A stretch of DNA of 64,000 bases from an uncultured Acidobacteriia bacterium (GTDB taxonomy: Bacteria > Acidobacteriota > Terriglobia > Bryobacterales > Bryobacteraceae): NCBI GenBank assembly GCA_903892565.1, contig CAITIX010000241.1, positions 1-64,000 on the forward strand, written 5' to 3'. Below are positions 17,909 to 27,998 of this stretch, piece after piece (positions within the stretch are counted from its first letter, which is position 1; the number at the start of each line of letters is the position of its first letter). A program made the position numbers and the translations under genes. The notes under the pieces are model-generated. The model was not told the DNA's origin. It ran no database searches and saw nothing but the letters and a program-made list of their open reading frames with translations.

Positions 17909-20900
17909 CTAGAAGGTAATGCGAGCCACAAGCTGCCCGTAGCGCGAGTTGCTCGGGAAGAACTGCTGATACTGCCCGAACGCGGGGTTATTGGGAATCA
18001 GAAAGTTGCGATTGGTGTTCTTGCTCTGCGCGACGTCGTTCGTGGATCCGCCTGTGAATTGCGGATGATTCAAAAGATTGAAAAACTCCGCGCCCAGCTC
18101 GATCTTCACGCGCTCGGTGATCGACAGGCGCTTGCGCAGAGAAATGTCGAAGTTGTTGATCGGATCCAACGGAAACGTATTGCGGCCGCCGTTGGCCAGC
18201 GCCCCAACCGCCGCCAGAATATAGCGAGCATTGGGATTGTTCGCAACATAGGCCACGATCGTGTTCGACGACGCAACCTGCGCGATTCCCGCGGCATTGT
18301 AGCCCGTCACGCCGCTGCCCAAATTTGCGGCTCCCGCCGGATTCACAATGGATCGGTCTCCTATCGTATCGGTATTCAAATTCGAATCCACGTTACTGCC
18401 GACCGTCGCGTATTCGGGAGATTCATAGGTATAGGTCAACCCGAGCGTCCAATTCCCCACCAGGTTTCGCATCGCCCAACCGCGGCTCGAAAACGCGGTG
18501 ACGTCATACACCGGCGAAAACGTGAAGCGATGCCGGCGATCCAGCAAAGAAGACGACCAGTCGGCCGCGATATTGTTGAAATCCTGCGGACGGCGCGGCG
18601 TGAGCAGCGTGCTGTTGACCGTAGCCGTGGAATCGTCCATCGTGTGGCTCCACGTGTAGGCCGCGATAAACGAAAGATTGCGGGAGTAGCGGCGCGTCAA
18701 CTGCAGCGCCAGGCCGTTGTATTCGGAGTTGCCACGAGGTGCGTAGTCCGTAATCGCGTTGAGGATTCCATACTGCGCCAACGGATTACTGGCGATGCTC
18801 TTCAACTGGCCTGTGGTCAAACTGAGCGCAGCAAGTTGATCCGTCGATGGCATGCTCAGAAACGTCGGAATATATTGCGTCGGGGTCACCACGGCATTGC
18901 GATTGATCTGCGTCTGAATCAGCAAATGCACGCCGCGCGAGTACAGGTAGCGGGCCTCAAGCAAATATCCCTGGCCGATGCGCCGCTCGACGGAAAGCGT
19001 CCCGTTCAAAGCGTAAGGGCGCTTCTGATCTTCGGTGTATGCAGAAATCGCGGACCGCGCGGATGCCGCGGAAGAGAGCAGCCCGGAGGTTCCCGTGATG
19101 CCGCCACTGCCCAGGAACGAGGGGGTCGACTGATTGGGATTCACGCTGACGCTCGATCCATAAAACTCCGGTGCGGTATTAGCGGCGATATTGGCGAACG
19201 GCATGTCGAAGGCCACCACCGCGGATCGACCACGCGCCCGACGTACCCGGCGAATACGCAAAACCGAGACGCGGCGACCAGTCGTTCTTGGTGGGCTGCG
19301 GTTCATTGAACGAAATGACGCCGGGCACGTTGGCCAGTGCGCTAAATTGCTGCATCCGTGAAAGCACCGGCACGGTGACGTATTCATAGCGGACGCCCAG
19401 ATTCAGAGTCAAATTCGGCCGCACACGATAATCGTCGTTCACATACGCCGCATTTTGCAGGAATCCGGCGGGCATTCCTGCCACCACGGATCCGGTGGTT
19501 CCCAAAAACCTGGACCCGGAGACGTCAGGACTCAGATCCTGAAGATATGTGCCCAGGGTCGAGTAAACGTAGCTGCCTCGCGGATTAGAAACGAACGACG
19601 TCGTCAGAATAATATCGTGGAAATCGTAGCCCACCTTGAGCGCATGCTTTCCCATGGTGCGGGTGAGCATATCGGACGCATTGAAATCGCCCTGGACGGT
19701 ACCGCTCGGCACACTGGGATTCGGGCCCAAGGTCAGCTTGACGTCTACAAACGCAAGCGTCGGGAAAGCATCGAGGCCCGGATACTTCAAGTTACTGGCA
19801 TCTTCGCGCGCATTCACCCGGCTGTACGTCACGCGGAAATCGTTCAGCATCGCCGGGGAAAACGCATGGTATTCGGACAAGGAAATCAGATTCGTATCGC
19901 TCGGCTGCGCCACGAAGAAAGCCGGAAGCCCTCCGGTCGTATCCAGACCGCGGAAGCCGCTAAATAAGTAGCGTCCACGCAAGCGATCCTGGGAGCTTGC
20001 GTCCCAATCGATACTGGCCACGGCACGCTTCTGGTTGGCGTAACTCGGAGCGATGATGGAAATCGGGCCAACCGGGATTGCCGTGCCCGCCACTGTGATC
20101 GTACTCGTCGGCAGCGAAGCGGGCTGCACGTATTGCTGCAAAACACCGAGATTCGTTTTGCTCAGCCCCGGCAGGCTGCCGAGGATCTGATATCCGGACG
20201 CGGTCGGCGCATTGACCACCTGAGGCGCCACGGACGCGAAGCCAACCGGGCTGTACTCGTAATTCCCGAAGAAGAAAAGCTTGTTCTTCAGGATCGGCCC
20301 ACCCACGGTGCCGCCGAAGCGGTTGTTGTCGTAACGCGGGGCCGTCGTAATCCCCTGCCGCGCGACTGAGGCATCGATCGCCGTAAGCATGCGGTTCTGG
20401 TTGTACTCGTAAAGGGAGCCGTGGAACTGATTGCCGCCCGTTTTTACGACCGTGTTAAAAATGCCCCCGGGCCCTCCACCGAATTCCGGACCAAAATTAT
20501 TCTGGAGCAGCGTAAACTCGGCAACGGCCTCATTCGGAACGCAAGCCAAAGGAGAAGGCGAGAAGTAGCTATTGTTATCCGCGCCTTCCACGAAGAAACG
20601 ATTGCCCGTGGGGCGCTGGCCGCCTACGGCTGGTCCAATGCCTACACCCAGCCCCCCAGAGGAACCGACACCGGCTCCCAGGAGGCTCAAATTGATGACT
20701 CCGTTCCCGCTCGCGGCCGTCGGGATGTTGACCAGCTGAATGGATTCATAATTCGATTGCAGCTGCGACGTCGCTTCGTCGAGCGACGTCCCGGCTTCCA
20801 CCGTAACCGTGCTGGTGGTTGCGCTGGCAAGCGCGAGCCCCAGGTTCTGCGTAACGACTCGATTCAAATCGACAACCACTTTGGAAACCGGTAACGCAGC

Positions 20901-21170
20901 GAAGCCTGTTTTGTCGGCCTTCACTTCGTAGACGCCAATGGCCACGTGATCCAGCCGATATTCGCCCGCAGCGGTGGTGGTGGTCGTATACCGGGCACCA
21001 GTCGCCTCACTGGTCGCGGTTACCGTGGCCGAAGCCACAACGGCACCGCTCGGGTCGTTCACTCGCCCCGTGACCGTGCCGTCCACGGACTGGGCAAGAA
21101 CGATCGCCGTCGCGAAACAAAATAGGGCTATCGCAGCCAGGATCGACCTGGTCGCAGAAGCGAAATTCAT
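17909..21170 (-). pseudogene. TonB-dependent receptor, Oar-like, interrupted by a frameshift
   Basis: Together the two frames encode a full ~1086-aa Oar-like receptor. The first (21170 down to about 19215) has a signal peptide (ending IVLAQS), a carboxypeptidase-regulatory domain (TGRVNDPSGAVVASATV), the plug and half of the barrel. The second (about 19215 down to 17909) carries the rest of the barrel and ends in the expected Phe (QLVARITF). The break falls at RGGG / FDMPFANIAANTAP: one extra C in the GGCC at 19212-19215 joins the frames, as in RGGG-F-D-M of intact relatives. Everything else is well preserved, so this is either a very young pseudogene, a phase-variable site or an assembly error. 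A possible operator lies upstream at 21322-21338. Confidence 0.85.
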
Positions 21171-21321
21171 GGTACTGGTACTCCTACACACATCTTTCGA
21201 GAGAATTATCGATCAACTGTAGGGCTGCGACGTGGCGGTGGGGCCCTAGAAGCGTTTTTTTTGCATCGGAAGTTACTGAAACGGTATTGACTTACGCTAA
21301 TACCCACAACACTACTACCAG

Positions 21322-21338
21322 ATAAGACGGCGTCTTAT
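21322..21338. promoter_or_regulatory. Perfect palindrome, candidate operator
   Basis: ATAAGACG, one G, then CGTCTTAT: an 8+1+8 perfect inverted repeat about 150 bp upstream of the TonB receptor start at 21170. The size suits a dimeric repressor (GntR or TetR class), but no regulator gene is nearby. Confidence 0.35.
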
Positions 21339-21449
21339 AACTTACATTCATGATAGTACTAATGCATACCCGGATTTGGGGGCCTTCTGAGGATTTTCAA
21401 AGCCTGGGGTAGGCCGGGCTCTTTGCAAATCGAGGATTGCGAATGCCGC

Positions 21450-22859
21450 TTACTTCGCCGCTGGGCTCACGGTTTTCGCGGGAGGAGTGGCCCGACCAGC
21501 CTCTGCTCGAATCTGATCAAAATAGCGCTGGACGAAAGGTTCGTATTCCAGAGGCACTTGATCCCGGTGGATTTCGCCGCCGGATTCCGCGTGCGAGGCA
21601 TTGCGCTGCGCGAGCGGCGTCTTTAATTGCTGGCGTGTGGAGCCCACTTCAATCATCATGTCGCCCTTGACGTTCTCGGCGCGCTTGCCAAACAGCTCGG
21701 AAATCTTGCCCATGGCCTTGGCGGCCTCGGCCTGGCGGGCGGATTTATCGCCTTCCTGCGATCCTACGCCGCTGTGCTCGTTATCGTCCTTCTGGCCTTC
21801 GGCGCTGCTGCCGCTGGCGTCCATTTCATTACCCTTGTTGTGATTTTCGGAATCCGCGTTGTCCCCGGGATTCTTGTCGTCGGCGTCCGATTTTTCCTGA
21901 TCGTCGCCCTTCTGCTGATCGCCCTTCTTGCCCTTTTGCGCCGTCTTTTGCTGCTGCTTTCCGTTGGGCTTCGATTTGCCCATCATGTCGGAGACCGCGT
22001 CTTTTAACTTATCGAGCAGAGACTCCTGTTGCTGGCCATCCTGATCCTTGCCCTGGTCGGAGGCATCCTGCGAATTCGGAGGATTCTGCGCGTCGGGCGC
22101 GTCGGCCTTCGATGTATCGCCCTTGCTGTCGCCTTTTTGCTGGCTGCCCTTTTGCTCGTCGGCAGTCTCCGGATTCTCGGGCGACTCCGCAGCCTGCACC
22201 TCAGGCTCGCCCGCGTAATCGCGATTTTTGTCGAGATCCTTGGTGGTCTCATCGCCGTTTGCAGGCTCGTCTCCTTCCCCCGGCTTCTTCCCGCCGCGCA
22301 ATTGCTTTTCGGAAGACTTCAGGAGCGATTGCAGCGGACCTTCCACCAGCGACGCCCGGGTATCGAACGAACCGGTCGCGGTGACGCGCAGCAGCAGCAC
22401 GCCCAGCACTACCAGCGCCATCATCGCCGCAGGGTAGAGCGTCACGGGACGCCGCAAGGGCATTGCCTGCTGCAAGTCCACCCCACGCGCGGCTTGTTCG
22501 GCACGTGCGCGCTGCAACTCGCGCAAGGCCGCATCCACATGCGCACTGGCCTCGGGCTCCGCGAAATAGGCGGCGGTAGAAAGCGTGTCCGCGAGTTTCA
22601 TCCGCGCGTCCATCTTCTGGGCCAGCACATAGGCCGACGGACGCCTGCGGTGTTCAACGAATAACCGCACGGCGAGCGTCACCAGCGCTACAACGGGAAT
22701 CCAGTAGAGCCCGATATGCGCGGTTCCTGCCAGCAGAGCCACTGCGGCGACGCCCAACCCAACGGAGGCAGCCAACAAGGCTTCGCGGATCGCGACGTGC
22801 CCGAACGCGCGATTTCGCGCGGCGGCAAGGAGCACGGTGAGTGAGTCGTGAAGCGGCAA
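21450..22859 (-). CDS. Membrane protein with a long charged low-complexity region
   Basis: 469 aa from TTG 22859 (a longer TTG start at 22922 is also possible). Two or three hydrophobic segments lie near residues 25-65, and another near 140-165. Between about residues 180 and 400 comes a Lys/Asp/Gln/Gly-rich, probably disordered stretch (QKGSQQKGDSKGDTSK is typical). The C-terminal 70 residues are more ordered (VPLEYEPFVQRYFDQIRAEA). The last motif and the layout recall proteins next to MoxR/Bat operons that end in a YEPFVQRYF-like tail, but no such genes are here. The function is unknown. Confidence 0.7.
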   Translation of the reverse strand: MPLHDSLTVLLAAARNRAFGHVAIREALLAASVGLGVAAVALLAGTAHIGLYWIPVVALVTLAVRLFVEHRRRPSAYVLAQKMDARMKLADTLSTAAYFAEPEASAHVDAALRELQRARAEQAARGVDLQQAMPLRRPVTLYPAAMMALVVLGVLLLRVTATGSFDTRASLVEGPLQSLLKSSEKQLRGGKKPGEGDEPANGDETTKDLDKNRDYAGEPEVQAAESPENPETADEQKGSQQKGDSKGDTSKADAPDAQNPPNSQDASDQGKDQDGQQQESLLDKLKDAVSDMMGKSKPNGKQQQKTAQKGKKGDQQKGDDQEKSDADDKNPGDNADSENHNKGNEMDASGSSAEGQKDDNEHSGVGSQEGDKSARQAEAAKAMGKISELFGKRAENVKGDMMIEVGSTRQQLKTPLAQRNASHAESGGEIHRDQVPLEYEPFVQRYFDQIRAEAGRATPPAKTVSPAAK

Positions 22860-22910
22860 AATCCTGCATCCGATTATGGCATGTCCCTCTGCCCGAGGCG
22901 ATACGGGCCC

Positions 22911-22934
22911 AATTTCGGCCAAATGACCGAAATT
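22911..22934. promoter_or_regulatory. Inverted repeat, candidate operator
   Basis: AATTTCGG (22911-22918), 8 bp, CCGAAATT (22927-22934): perfect 8-bp arms in the shared upstream region of the leftward membrane-protein gene and the rightward leader RNA. The spacing (16 bp centre to centre) suits a dimeric regulator; a small hairpin is the alternative. Confidence 0.35.
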
Positions 22935-22979
22935 TGCCGGGTCGCGCTATGATGGTTACAGGAGATCCCCTCATCACGA

Positions 22980-23135
22980 ACTTTGAACCACCGCATAAGT
23001 TGGCGAGCGAGCAGCCCGAAGGCAGCCGACACTCGTGCGGGTTCAGATTTCAGCCTGCGGGATCCGTACTTCCCCGTTGCAGGTATGCTGTCAGCGGGAT
23101 GGCGCAACGCCACCTTCAGCCGGGACTTTGAACCA
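22980..23135 (+). ncRNA. Structured RNA candidate (6S-like features) or long leader
   Basis: About 155 nt with several stems that I could fold by hand. TGAACC (22984-22989) pairs with GGTTCA (23039-23044) around an inner GTTGGC/GCCGAC stem. CCTGC (23054-23058) pairs with GCAGG (23079-23083). ATGGCG pairs with CGCCAC near 23099-23113. The strand GGTTCAGATTTCAGCCTGCGG resembles the conserved 3' strand of E. coli 6S RNA (GGGUUCAAGGGUUACAGCCUGCGG). However, I could not find a convincing 5' partner for the closing stem, so the 6S call is weak. ACTTTGAACCA occurs at both ends (22980-22990 and 23125-23135). The region precedes a well-initiated small gene at 23179. Confidence 0.35.
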
Positions 23136-23178
23136 AAAGAACTGCGCGACGAAACGGCGTGTGTAGAGAGGAGTTTTT

Positions 23179-23379
23179 ATGGCAGGTCGTGGAGCACCGA
23201 CGTTCCAAAAGCGTCAAAAAGAACAGAAGCGCAAAGAGAAGCAGCAGAGCAAAGACGAGCGCCGCGAAGCGCGCAAAAAGGGCGAGGGCGAAAGCGAGAC
23301 CCACGCCGAGCTCGAACTCCTCACCGGACCCGTGGTTCACAATGAGCCGGATCCGCTCGATCGCAATTCTCCCGTTTAG
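23179..23379 (+). CDS. Small Lys/Arg-rich conserved protein
   Basis: 66 aa with a good ribosome-binding site (GAGAGGAG, 8 bp before the ATG). Residues 1-40 are very basic and probably helical (TFQKRQKEQKRKEK, then Lys/Gln/Arg-rich). The tail is acidic and ends PDPLDRNSPV. Small basic proteins starting MAGxGxPTFxKRQKE are familiar to me from several Acidobacteria and Deltaproteobacteria, always without known function; nucleic-acid binding is a guess from charge. It lies 43 bp after the structured RNA candidate and may share its transcript. Confidence 0.7.
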   Translation: MAGRGAPTFQKRQKEQKRKEKQQSKDERREARKKGEGESETHAELELLTGPVVHNEPDPLDRNSPV

Positions 23380-23425
23380 CGTCTGTGTGACATAGAGTAT
23401 GCGTGAAAACGCAAGGGGACGATTG

Positions 23426-23450
23426 GACTGCGGGAACCCTTCCCGCAGTC
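23426..23450. terminator. Hairpin between convergent genes
   Basis: GACTGCGGGAA (23426-23436), CCC, TTCCCGCAGTC (23440-23450): a perfect 11-bp stem with a 3-base loop, partly extended by flanking GGGGA/TCCCC. It lies between the small basic gene and the DUF1501 stop. There is no T-tract on either side, so it may end transcription only with Rho or serve as a 3' stabiliser. Confidence 0.45.
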
Positions 23451-23517
23451 GATCCCCGAACCGGCGCTATTCTTAAGCGAAAGTCAGCCGGCCTCACCCC
23501 AGGAAGCCGAGCAAGCG

Positions 23518-24894
23518 TCAGCCCAAGAATCCAAGATTGTTGGACCCGAAGTTCCCAATGTTCGGGAACACGGTCGGCAGATTTGCCGCTGGGACGCCAA
23601 ACCACTGCGCCAGCGTCGCTCCGTATTGATCGAGCGCCGTCGTCGGCAGCAGCACACCGCGCGTGCCCGCATCGTTTGGACCGCCCGGCGCCAGCAAAGG
23701 GAAATTCCCATAGAATTTTCCGCCACTCACGTTCGATCCAATAATGAAGTGATGATTGCCCCAGGCGTGATCGCTGCCATCCGTCCCGCTCGGCGTCAGC
23801 GTCCGTCCAAATTCGGAGGCAGTGAACGTGGTCACTGCGCCATCGATCCCCAGCTCCAGCGTGGCCTGATAGAACGCAGAAACCGCCTGGCTAAGCTGCT
23901 GTAGCAGCGGCGTCTGTGTCGCCATCTGCGCGGAATGCGTATCGAACCCATCCAGCACGCAGAAGAAAATCTGACGATTCAATCCCAGCTGACCGCGTAC
24001 CGACATCACATTCGCCACCGTGCGCAACTGTGCGGCCAGAGGATTGTTCGCGGGAAACACAGTATTCAGAGCCGGAGCGCTGGCCAGCAATTTCGTGAGC
24101 GTATTCGCATAGTTATTGCCATTGGTCAGCACGGTGTTGGCCGATTGCACCAGTTGCACGCCATTGCTGAATTGCAGCAACTGCTGCAGTCCGCTGGCCG
24201 TGTTCGGAGCAAGGCTCCCGAGCGTCGCCATCCCCGTGGGCGATGAAGATCCGTTATAGGGCGGCGGCACCGTGGCGGGCGACGTATTCACGCCGGTGCA
24301 GAATAATTCGCAACCGGAGGTCGCCGTAACCGCCGGGAAAATGCCCGCCGAATTCTGCACTTGCACCAGATCCGTGATGCGTCCTCCCCAGCCCGAACTC
24401 CCCGTGCCCGCTGGAATTCCGGTTTGCCACTGCGCGCTTTGATCGGAGTGCGAAAACAGCGCGGACGGAACGAGCGCACTATTGTGATTGGCCAAATATG
24501 CCGCGCGCGACATCGGCTGCACCATCATGCCGACATTCGCCAGCACCGCAGCCTTGCCCTGATTGTAGAGCCCCTGGATCTCCACCAGGCTGGGATGCAG
24601 CCCGTAAGCGTCGCCGCCATTGGCGATGGGCAGTAGAGCGTTTTGCGGAATCACCAAACCTCCGCGATTCTGCTGGTAGGCGCTATAGTTCTGCTGCGCG
24701 GTGCTGATCGGGATCACGGTATTGTGCCCGTCGTTGCCTCCGAGCAGGAACACGCACACCAGCGCCTGATAGTTGCCGCCGGGGGCAGCCAAGGCGTTCA
24801 TCTCGCCGAACTTTGCCATGCTCCCCACGGCCCCCAGTGCCGTCACCGAGCGCAGCGTATCTTTCAAAAAATCACGTCTGGAACGAATCAACAT
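23518..24894 (-). CDS. DUF1501 protein, Tat-exported
   Basis: 458 aa with a Tat signal (RSRRDFLKDT, residues 4-13) and a good ribosome-binding site (AAGGAGAG). DUF1501 proteins belong to the alkaline-phosphatase/sulfatase-like superfamily. Visible landmarks are FLLGGNDGHNTVIP near residue 50, GFDTHSAQMATQTPLLQQL near 330 and DGSDHAWGNHHFIIG near 390, with His/Asp residues that could bind metal. It lies 46 bp downstream of the DUF1800 gene. The two are almost always neighbours in Planctomycetota and Acidobacteriota and are thought to act together at the cell surface. The reaction is unknown. Confidence 0.9.
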   Translation of the reverse strand: MLIRSRRDFLKDTLRSVTALGAVGSMAKFGEMNALAAPGGNYQALVCVFLLGGNDGHNTVIPISTAQQNYSAYQQNRGGLVIPQNALLPIANGGDAYGLHPSLVEIQGLYNQGKAAVLANVGMMVQPMSRAAYLANHNSALVPSALFSHSDQSAQWQTGIPAGTGSSGWGGRITDLVQVQNSAGIFPAVTATSGCELFCTGVNTSPATVPPPYNGSSSPTGMATLGSLAPNTASGLQQLLQFSNGVQLVQSANTVLTNGNNYANTLTKLLASAPALNTVFPANNPLAAQLRTVANVMSVRGQLGLNRQIFFCVLDGFDTHSAQMATQTPLLQQLSQAVSAFYQATLELGIDGAVTTFTASEFGRTLTPSGTDGSDHAWGNHHFIIGSNVSGGKFYGNFPLLAPGGPNDAGTRGVLLPTTALDQYGATLAQWFGVPAANLPTVFPNIGNFGSNNLGFLG

Positions 24895-24940
24895 GACAAG
24901 TCTCTCCTTGATTTGTAGTGGCTGCCGATCTGGACTTGCT

Positions 24941-27730
24941 TTAGTGCCAGACGTTGTAATAGCTGGACGTCAGAATGAGATAACACGCCGTTTGCACGCG
25001 ATGCAGCGCGCCCGCGGCGTCATTGGTTACGGTATTGACGATGATGGATTTCATGGTCGCGGGCATCGCGCCATGCGTCAGCGTGAGGTCCAGCGCGCTC
25101 ACCAGCGTTGCGGGCGTTGCCGCCAGCGAAAGGAACGGCGTCAGGTCCACCGTCGTTCCTGGTCCATACGATTGCACCGGATTCGAATACTGGCTGAACA
25201 GACTCTGGACCACGTTGTCGCGATAGATTGCATTGTTCGGCGTGTGGATTTCAAACTCGGGCCCCAGCAATCCGGTACCGGGGATGGCATAGGTGGGCGA
25301 ATAGTAATTGAAGACGCTCGGCGAAGAGAAAATATCCTGCCCCATGTTGGCCAAGTCGGATGCGTAATAATTCCCGCTGGTCATTTGGCCGCCGAAGGCG
25401 CGGACCATCCCTGCGATGAACAGGGCAGGCTCTTGCAGATGCCCGTCTGTGATGACATCATTGCCACCGGCATCGTTGGCGCGCGCTTCGGGATCCAGCA
25501 GAATCGCCGTGATCACGGCCTTCATATCGCCCCGCACGCCTTGGCCGTTGTTATTGAACGCTGCCGCGACGCGCGAAATATACGCAGGGCTCGGATTGCT
25601 CTTCACCAGATGCTGGATGAGCAACTTGCCGAGGAAAGGCCCCACATTCGGATGATTGAAAATATTCGCGAACGCGTTGTTCAGATCCTGCTGCGGAGTA
25701 AGGCCGGCGGGCGAAATCGTGAGCAGCGCTCCCGGATACGTCAGCAGCTGCTTCTGTCCAGCATCGTGTTCCGCAGCATAGGGCACCATCGGGCCGTTGC
25801 TCGTGATGTAGGCACCCCAGGAAACCGGTTGTCCCGGGGCAGGCGCGTACGTCCAGCCGGTATAGATGCGCGCGAATTCGGTAATATCGGTCTGCGAATA
25901 AGTGGGGATCGGCAAATTGCTGCTGTCCAGTTGGGGAGATCCATCCACATTCAGCATCTGTGTGCCGATCGTGAACAGCTGCATCAACTCGCGTGCGTAG
26001 TTCTCGTTCGCCACCGCGCCCGTCGCCGGATTTCCTTTCCCGTTGTTAGCCATGTCGAGATACTGCCCCATGGCGGGGCTGAGCGTAACGTCCGACATGA
26101 TTTGGCTGAAGTTGGAAAACGCGTCATTAAGAAGCATGTCCTGGAATAGAATCATGTTCTGATTCCAGATCAGCTTTTGGATCGACGTGACAAAAATCTG
26201 ACTCAGCGCAAACGCCACCCTCTGGCGCAATTGATCCGCATTCGTCACCGCGTTCGCCAGGAACAGCGCCGGCAAGCCGCTTTGATCGGAAACAATGGAG
26301 TCATAGTTCGAAACCGGCGCCATCGCGAATTGTTGATTCAACCAGCCTTGGAAGCCTAGCGCCTGCACGCTCGCCGCGTCGCTCGGCGTGGGCCCGAACG
26401 CCGCTTGTTCCAGGAAACGTCGCGCCGCGGCCGAAGACACCTGCGCGTTCGCAACGCCAATCTGCACAGGAAACGGTTGGGAGGTTACCGCGCCATTGCT
26501 CACCGTGATGCTGCCCGCGCCGGACAAACTCGCATATCCGTTCACCGTAAGATTGACCGCGCTAAACGTGGTTCCGAGCGGCGTGCCATTCAACTTGGCG
26601 ATCGACGCCGAGGTGAAGCCCGTGCCCGCAATCGTGGCATTGAAGAGCCCCAGCGGCAATTGGCCGTTCGCTCCCACGCTGGTAATCACCGGCGTCGGCG
26701 GTAACAGCGTAACGGTTGCTAGCGCGCTGCCGTTCGGTCCGGTGGCCGTCACCGTGTCCGAACTGCTGGCCGGATAAACAGCAGGAGCCGTATAGAATCC
26801 GGCGGAGGTCACGGTGCCGTAGGTCGCGGTCCACGTGGTTGCTCCCGCCGAGGTGAACTGCTGCGTGGCGCCCAGGTTCAAGGAAACGGTCGTGGGCGAA
26901 ATCGTCTGTGGATTTGCCACTTGCAGGGTGACCGTGGCCGCGGCCGATCCGCCCGGCCCAATGGCCGTCACCGTAGCGGTGCTTGACGCCGGCATCGCTG
27001 CCGGAGCCGTATACAGCCCGCTGGCGCTCACAGTGCCCGCGCTGGCCGTCCACGACGTCGCACCCGACGACGTGAACTGCTGCGTTGTACCGAGCTTGAG
27101 GGTCACAGATGTCGGAGCGATGGTCTGCGGAGGAACGGGCCCCGTCGAAGCAAACGTCGCACTGAACGGAGCGCCCCACAGCGTCAACGGATTCATCACC
27201 TGAAACGCCACCGCGCCTGCGGATCCTTGATATCCGGCCACCTTCAGCGTGGTGGAATTCACAAACGTCGTGGGCAGGTTCACGCCCGGCGTTCTCGCCG
27301 TCGCACCGCTGACAAAACCGGTGCCGGTGATGGTGGCCGTGTAGTTGCCGACAGGAATAGGGTTGGGAGAAATCGACGTGATCGAAGGCCCGGCTGGCTC
27401 CACCGCCACATACACGATGCCGGTAGTCTTCTTATCCGAGCCCAGCGCGCTCACCGTGATTCCGGCGGCGGGAATGGTCGCGGGAGCCGTATACAAGCCG
27501 CCGGTCGTAATCGTCCCATAGGTGGCGTTGCCGCCCTTCACTCCGCTCACCGACCAAGTCACGGCTGTATTCGCAAGCCCCATAACCGTGGCGCTATATT
27601 GAACGGTTCCATTTACTCCCACGGTTGTATATCCGGGACTGATGGTGATCGACTGGGCCATCAGTACCGTTGGCATCAACATCGCTGCGATCCAGAGCGA
27701 ACGAGAGATCGACTTGGGACTCAAGTGCAT
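24941..27730 (-). CDS. DUF1800 protein with N-terminal Ig-like and IPT repeats
   Basis: 929 aa. A signal peptide (residues 1-25, ending VLMAQ) is followed by a BIG2-like domain (27-110), an IPT/TIG domain (about 113-190), two closely similar ~70-aa Ig-like repeats (each with LG(T/A)TQQFTS and GLYTAPA / GFYTAPA cores), and a second IPT domain (about 340-420). The DUF1800 domain fills the rest (from about 430, RRFLEQAAFGPTPSD; then ENYARELMQLFTIG and DPEARANDAGG). The N-terminal repeats probably act as a stalk or glycan-binding array. It is upstream of, and co-oriented with, DUF1501. DUF1800 has no established activity. Confidence 0.88.
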   Translation of the reverse strand: MHLSPKSISRSLWIAAMLMPTVLMAQSITISPGYTTVGVNGTVQYSATVMGLANTAVTWSVSGVKGGNATYGTITTGGLYTAPATIPAAGITVSALGSDKKTTGIVYVAVEPAGPSITSISPNPIPVGNYTATITGTGFVSGATARTPGVNLPTTFVNSTTLKVAGYQGSAGAVAFQVMNPLTLWGAPFSATFASTGPVPPQTIAPTSVTLKLGTTQQFTSSGATSWTASAGTVSASGLYTAPAAMPASSTATVTAIGPGGSAAATVTLQVANPQTISPTTVSLNLGATQQFTSAGATTWTATYGTVTSAGFYTAPAVYPASSSDTVTATGPNGSALATVTLLPPTPVITSVGANGQLPLGLFNATIAGTGFTSASIAKLNGTPLGTTFSAVNLTVNGYASLSGAGSITVSNGAVTSQPFPVQIGVANAQVSSAAARRFLEQAAFGPTPSDAASVQALGFQGWLNQQFAMAPVSNYDSIVSDQSGLPALFLANAVTNADQLRQRVAFALSQIFVTSIQKLIWNQNMILFQDMLLNDAFSNFSQIMSDVTLSPAMGQYLDMANNGKGNPATGAVANENYARELMQLFTIGTQMLNVDGSPQLDSSNLPIPTYSQTDITEFARIYTGWTYAPAPGQPVSWGAYITSNGPMVPYAAEHDAGQKQLLTYPGALLTISPAGLTPQQDLNNAFANIFNHPNVGPFLGKLLIQHLVKSNPSPAYISRVAAAFNNNGQGVRGDMKAVITAILLDPEARANDAGGNDVITDGHLQEPALFIAGMVRAFGGQMTSGNYYASDLANMGQDIFSSPSVFNYYSPTYAIPGTGLLGPEFEIHTPNNAIYRDNVVQSLFSQYSNPVQSYGPGTTVDLTPFLSLAATPATLVSALDLTLTHGAMPATMKSIIVNTVTNDAAGALHRVQTACYLILTSSYYNVWH

Positions 27731-27998
27731 AATGTGTGGGGTCTCCGATCCAGCGATCTAGACCTCGGCTCGGGTCCCATCGCCAGTGCTGAATCTGATC
27801 GTCCAAGCAGCGTGTTTCGGATAGGCGGAAATTGCAGTTTCATCGCATTTCGCCCAATAAAAACGCACTTATGTCCCCTACTTACGACTTCTGGAAAAGT
27901 GCTTAGTATGCGGGGGCACTCATTGCGCTCTTTCTGGCCGAACGTCAGGGCAGCACACCGGGGCGTTATATTGAACGGGGAGAGTTACAGCACGCATC
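27731..27998. other. Divergent intergenic region
   Basis: 268 bp between the DUF1800 gene and a rightward NTF2-like gene. It holds the two promoters. I see no convincing boxes or RNA gene, only a short AT-rich stretch at 27857-27868. Confidence 0.3.

Noticed and set aside
16153-19309. Long rightward open frames (about 514 and 506 codons) over the hydrolase and TonB genes
   Set aside because: Arg/His-rich translations typical of the antisense strand of real genes; no domains or ribosome-binding sites.
22944-22960. GGTTACAGG at 22953 as a further copy of the 58.7-kb repeat
   Set aside because: Only the nine bases match; none of the core or hairpins is present.
22980-23135. Firm call of 6S RNA (ssrS)
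   Set aside because: Only one strand resembles 6S; the closing stem and central bubble could not be built.
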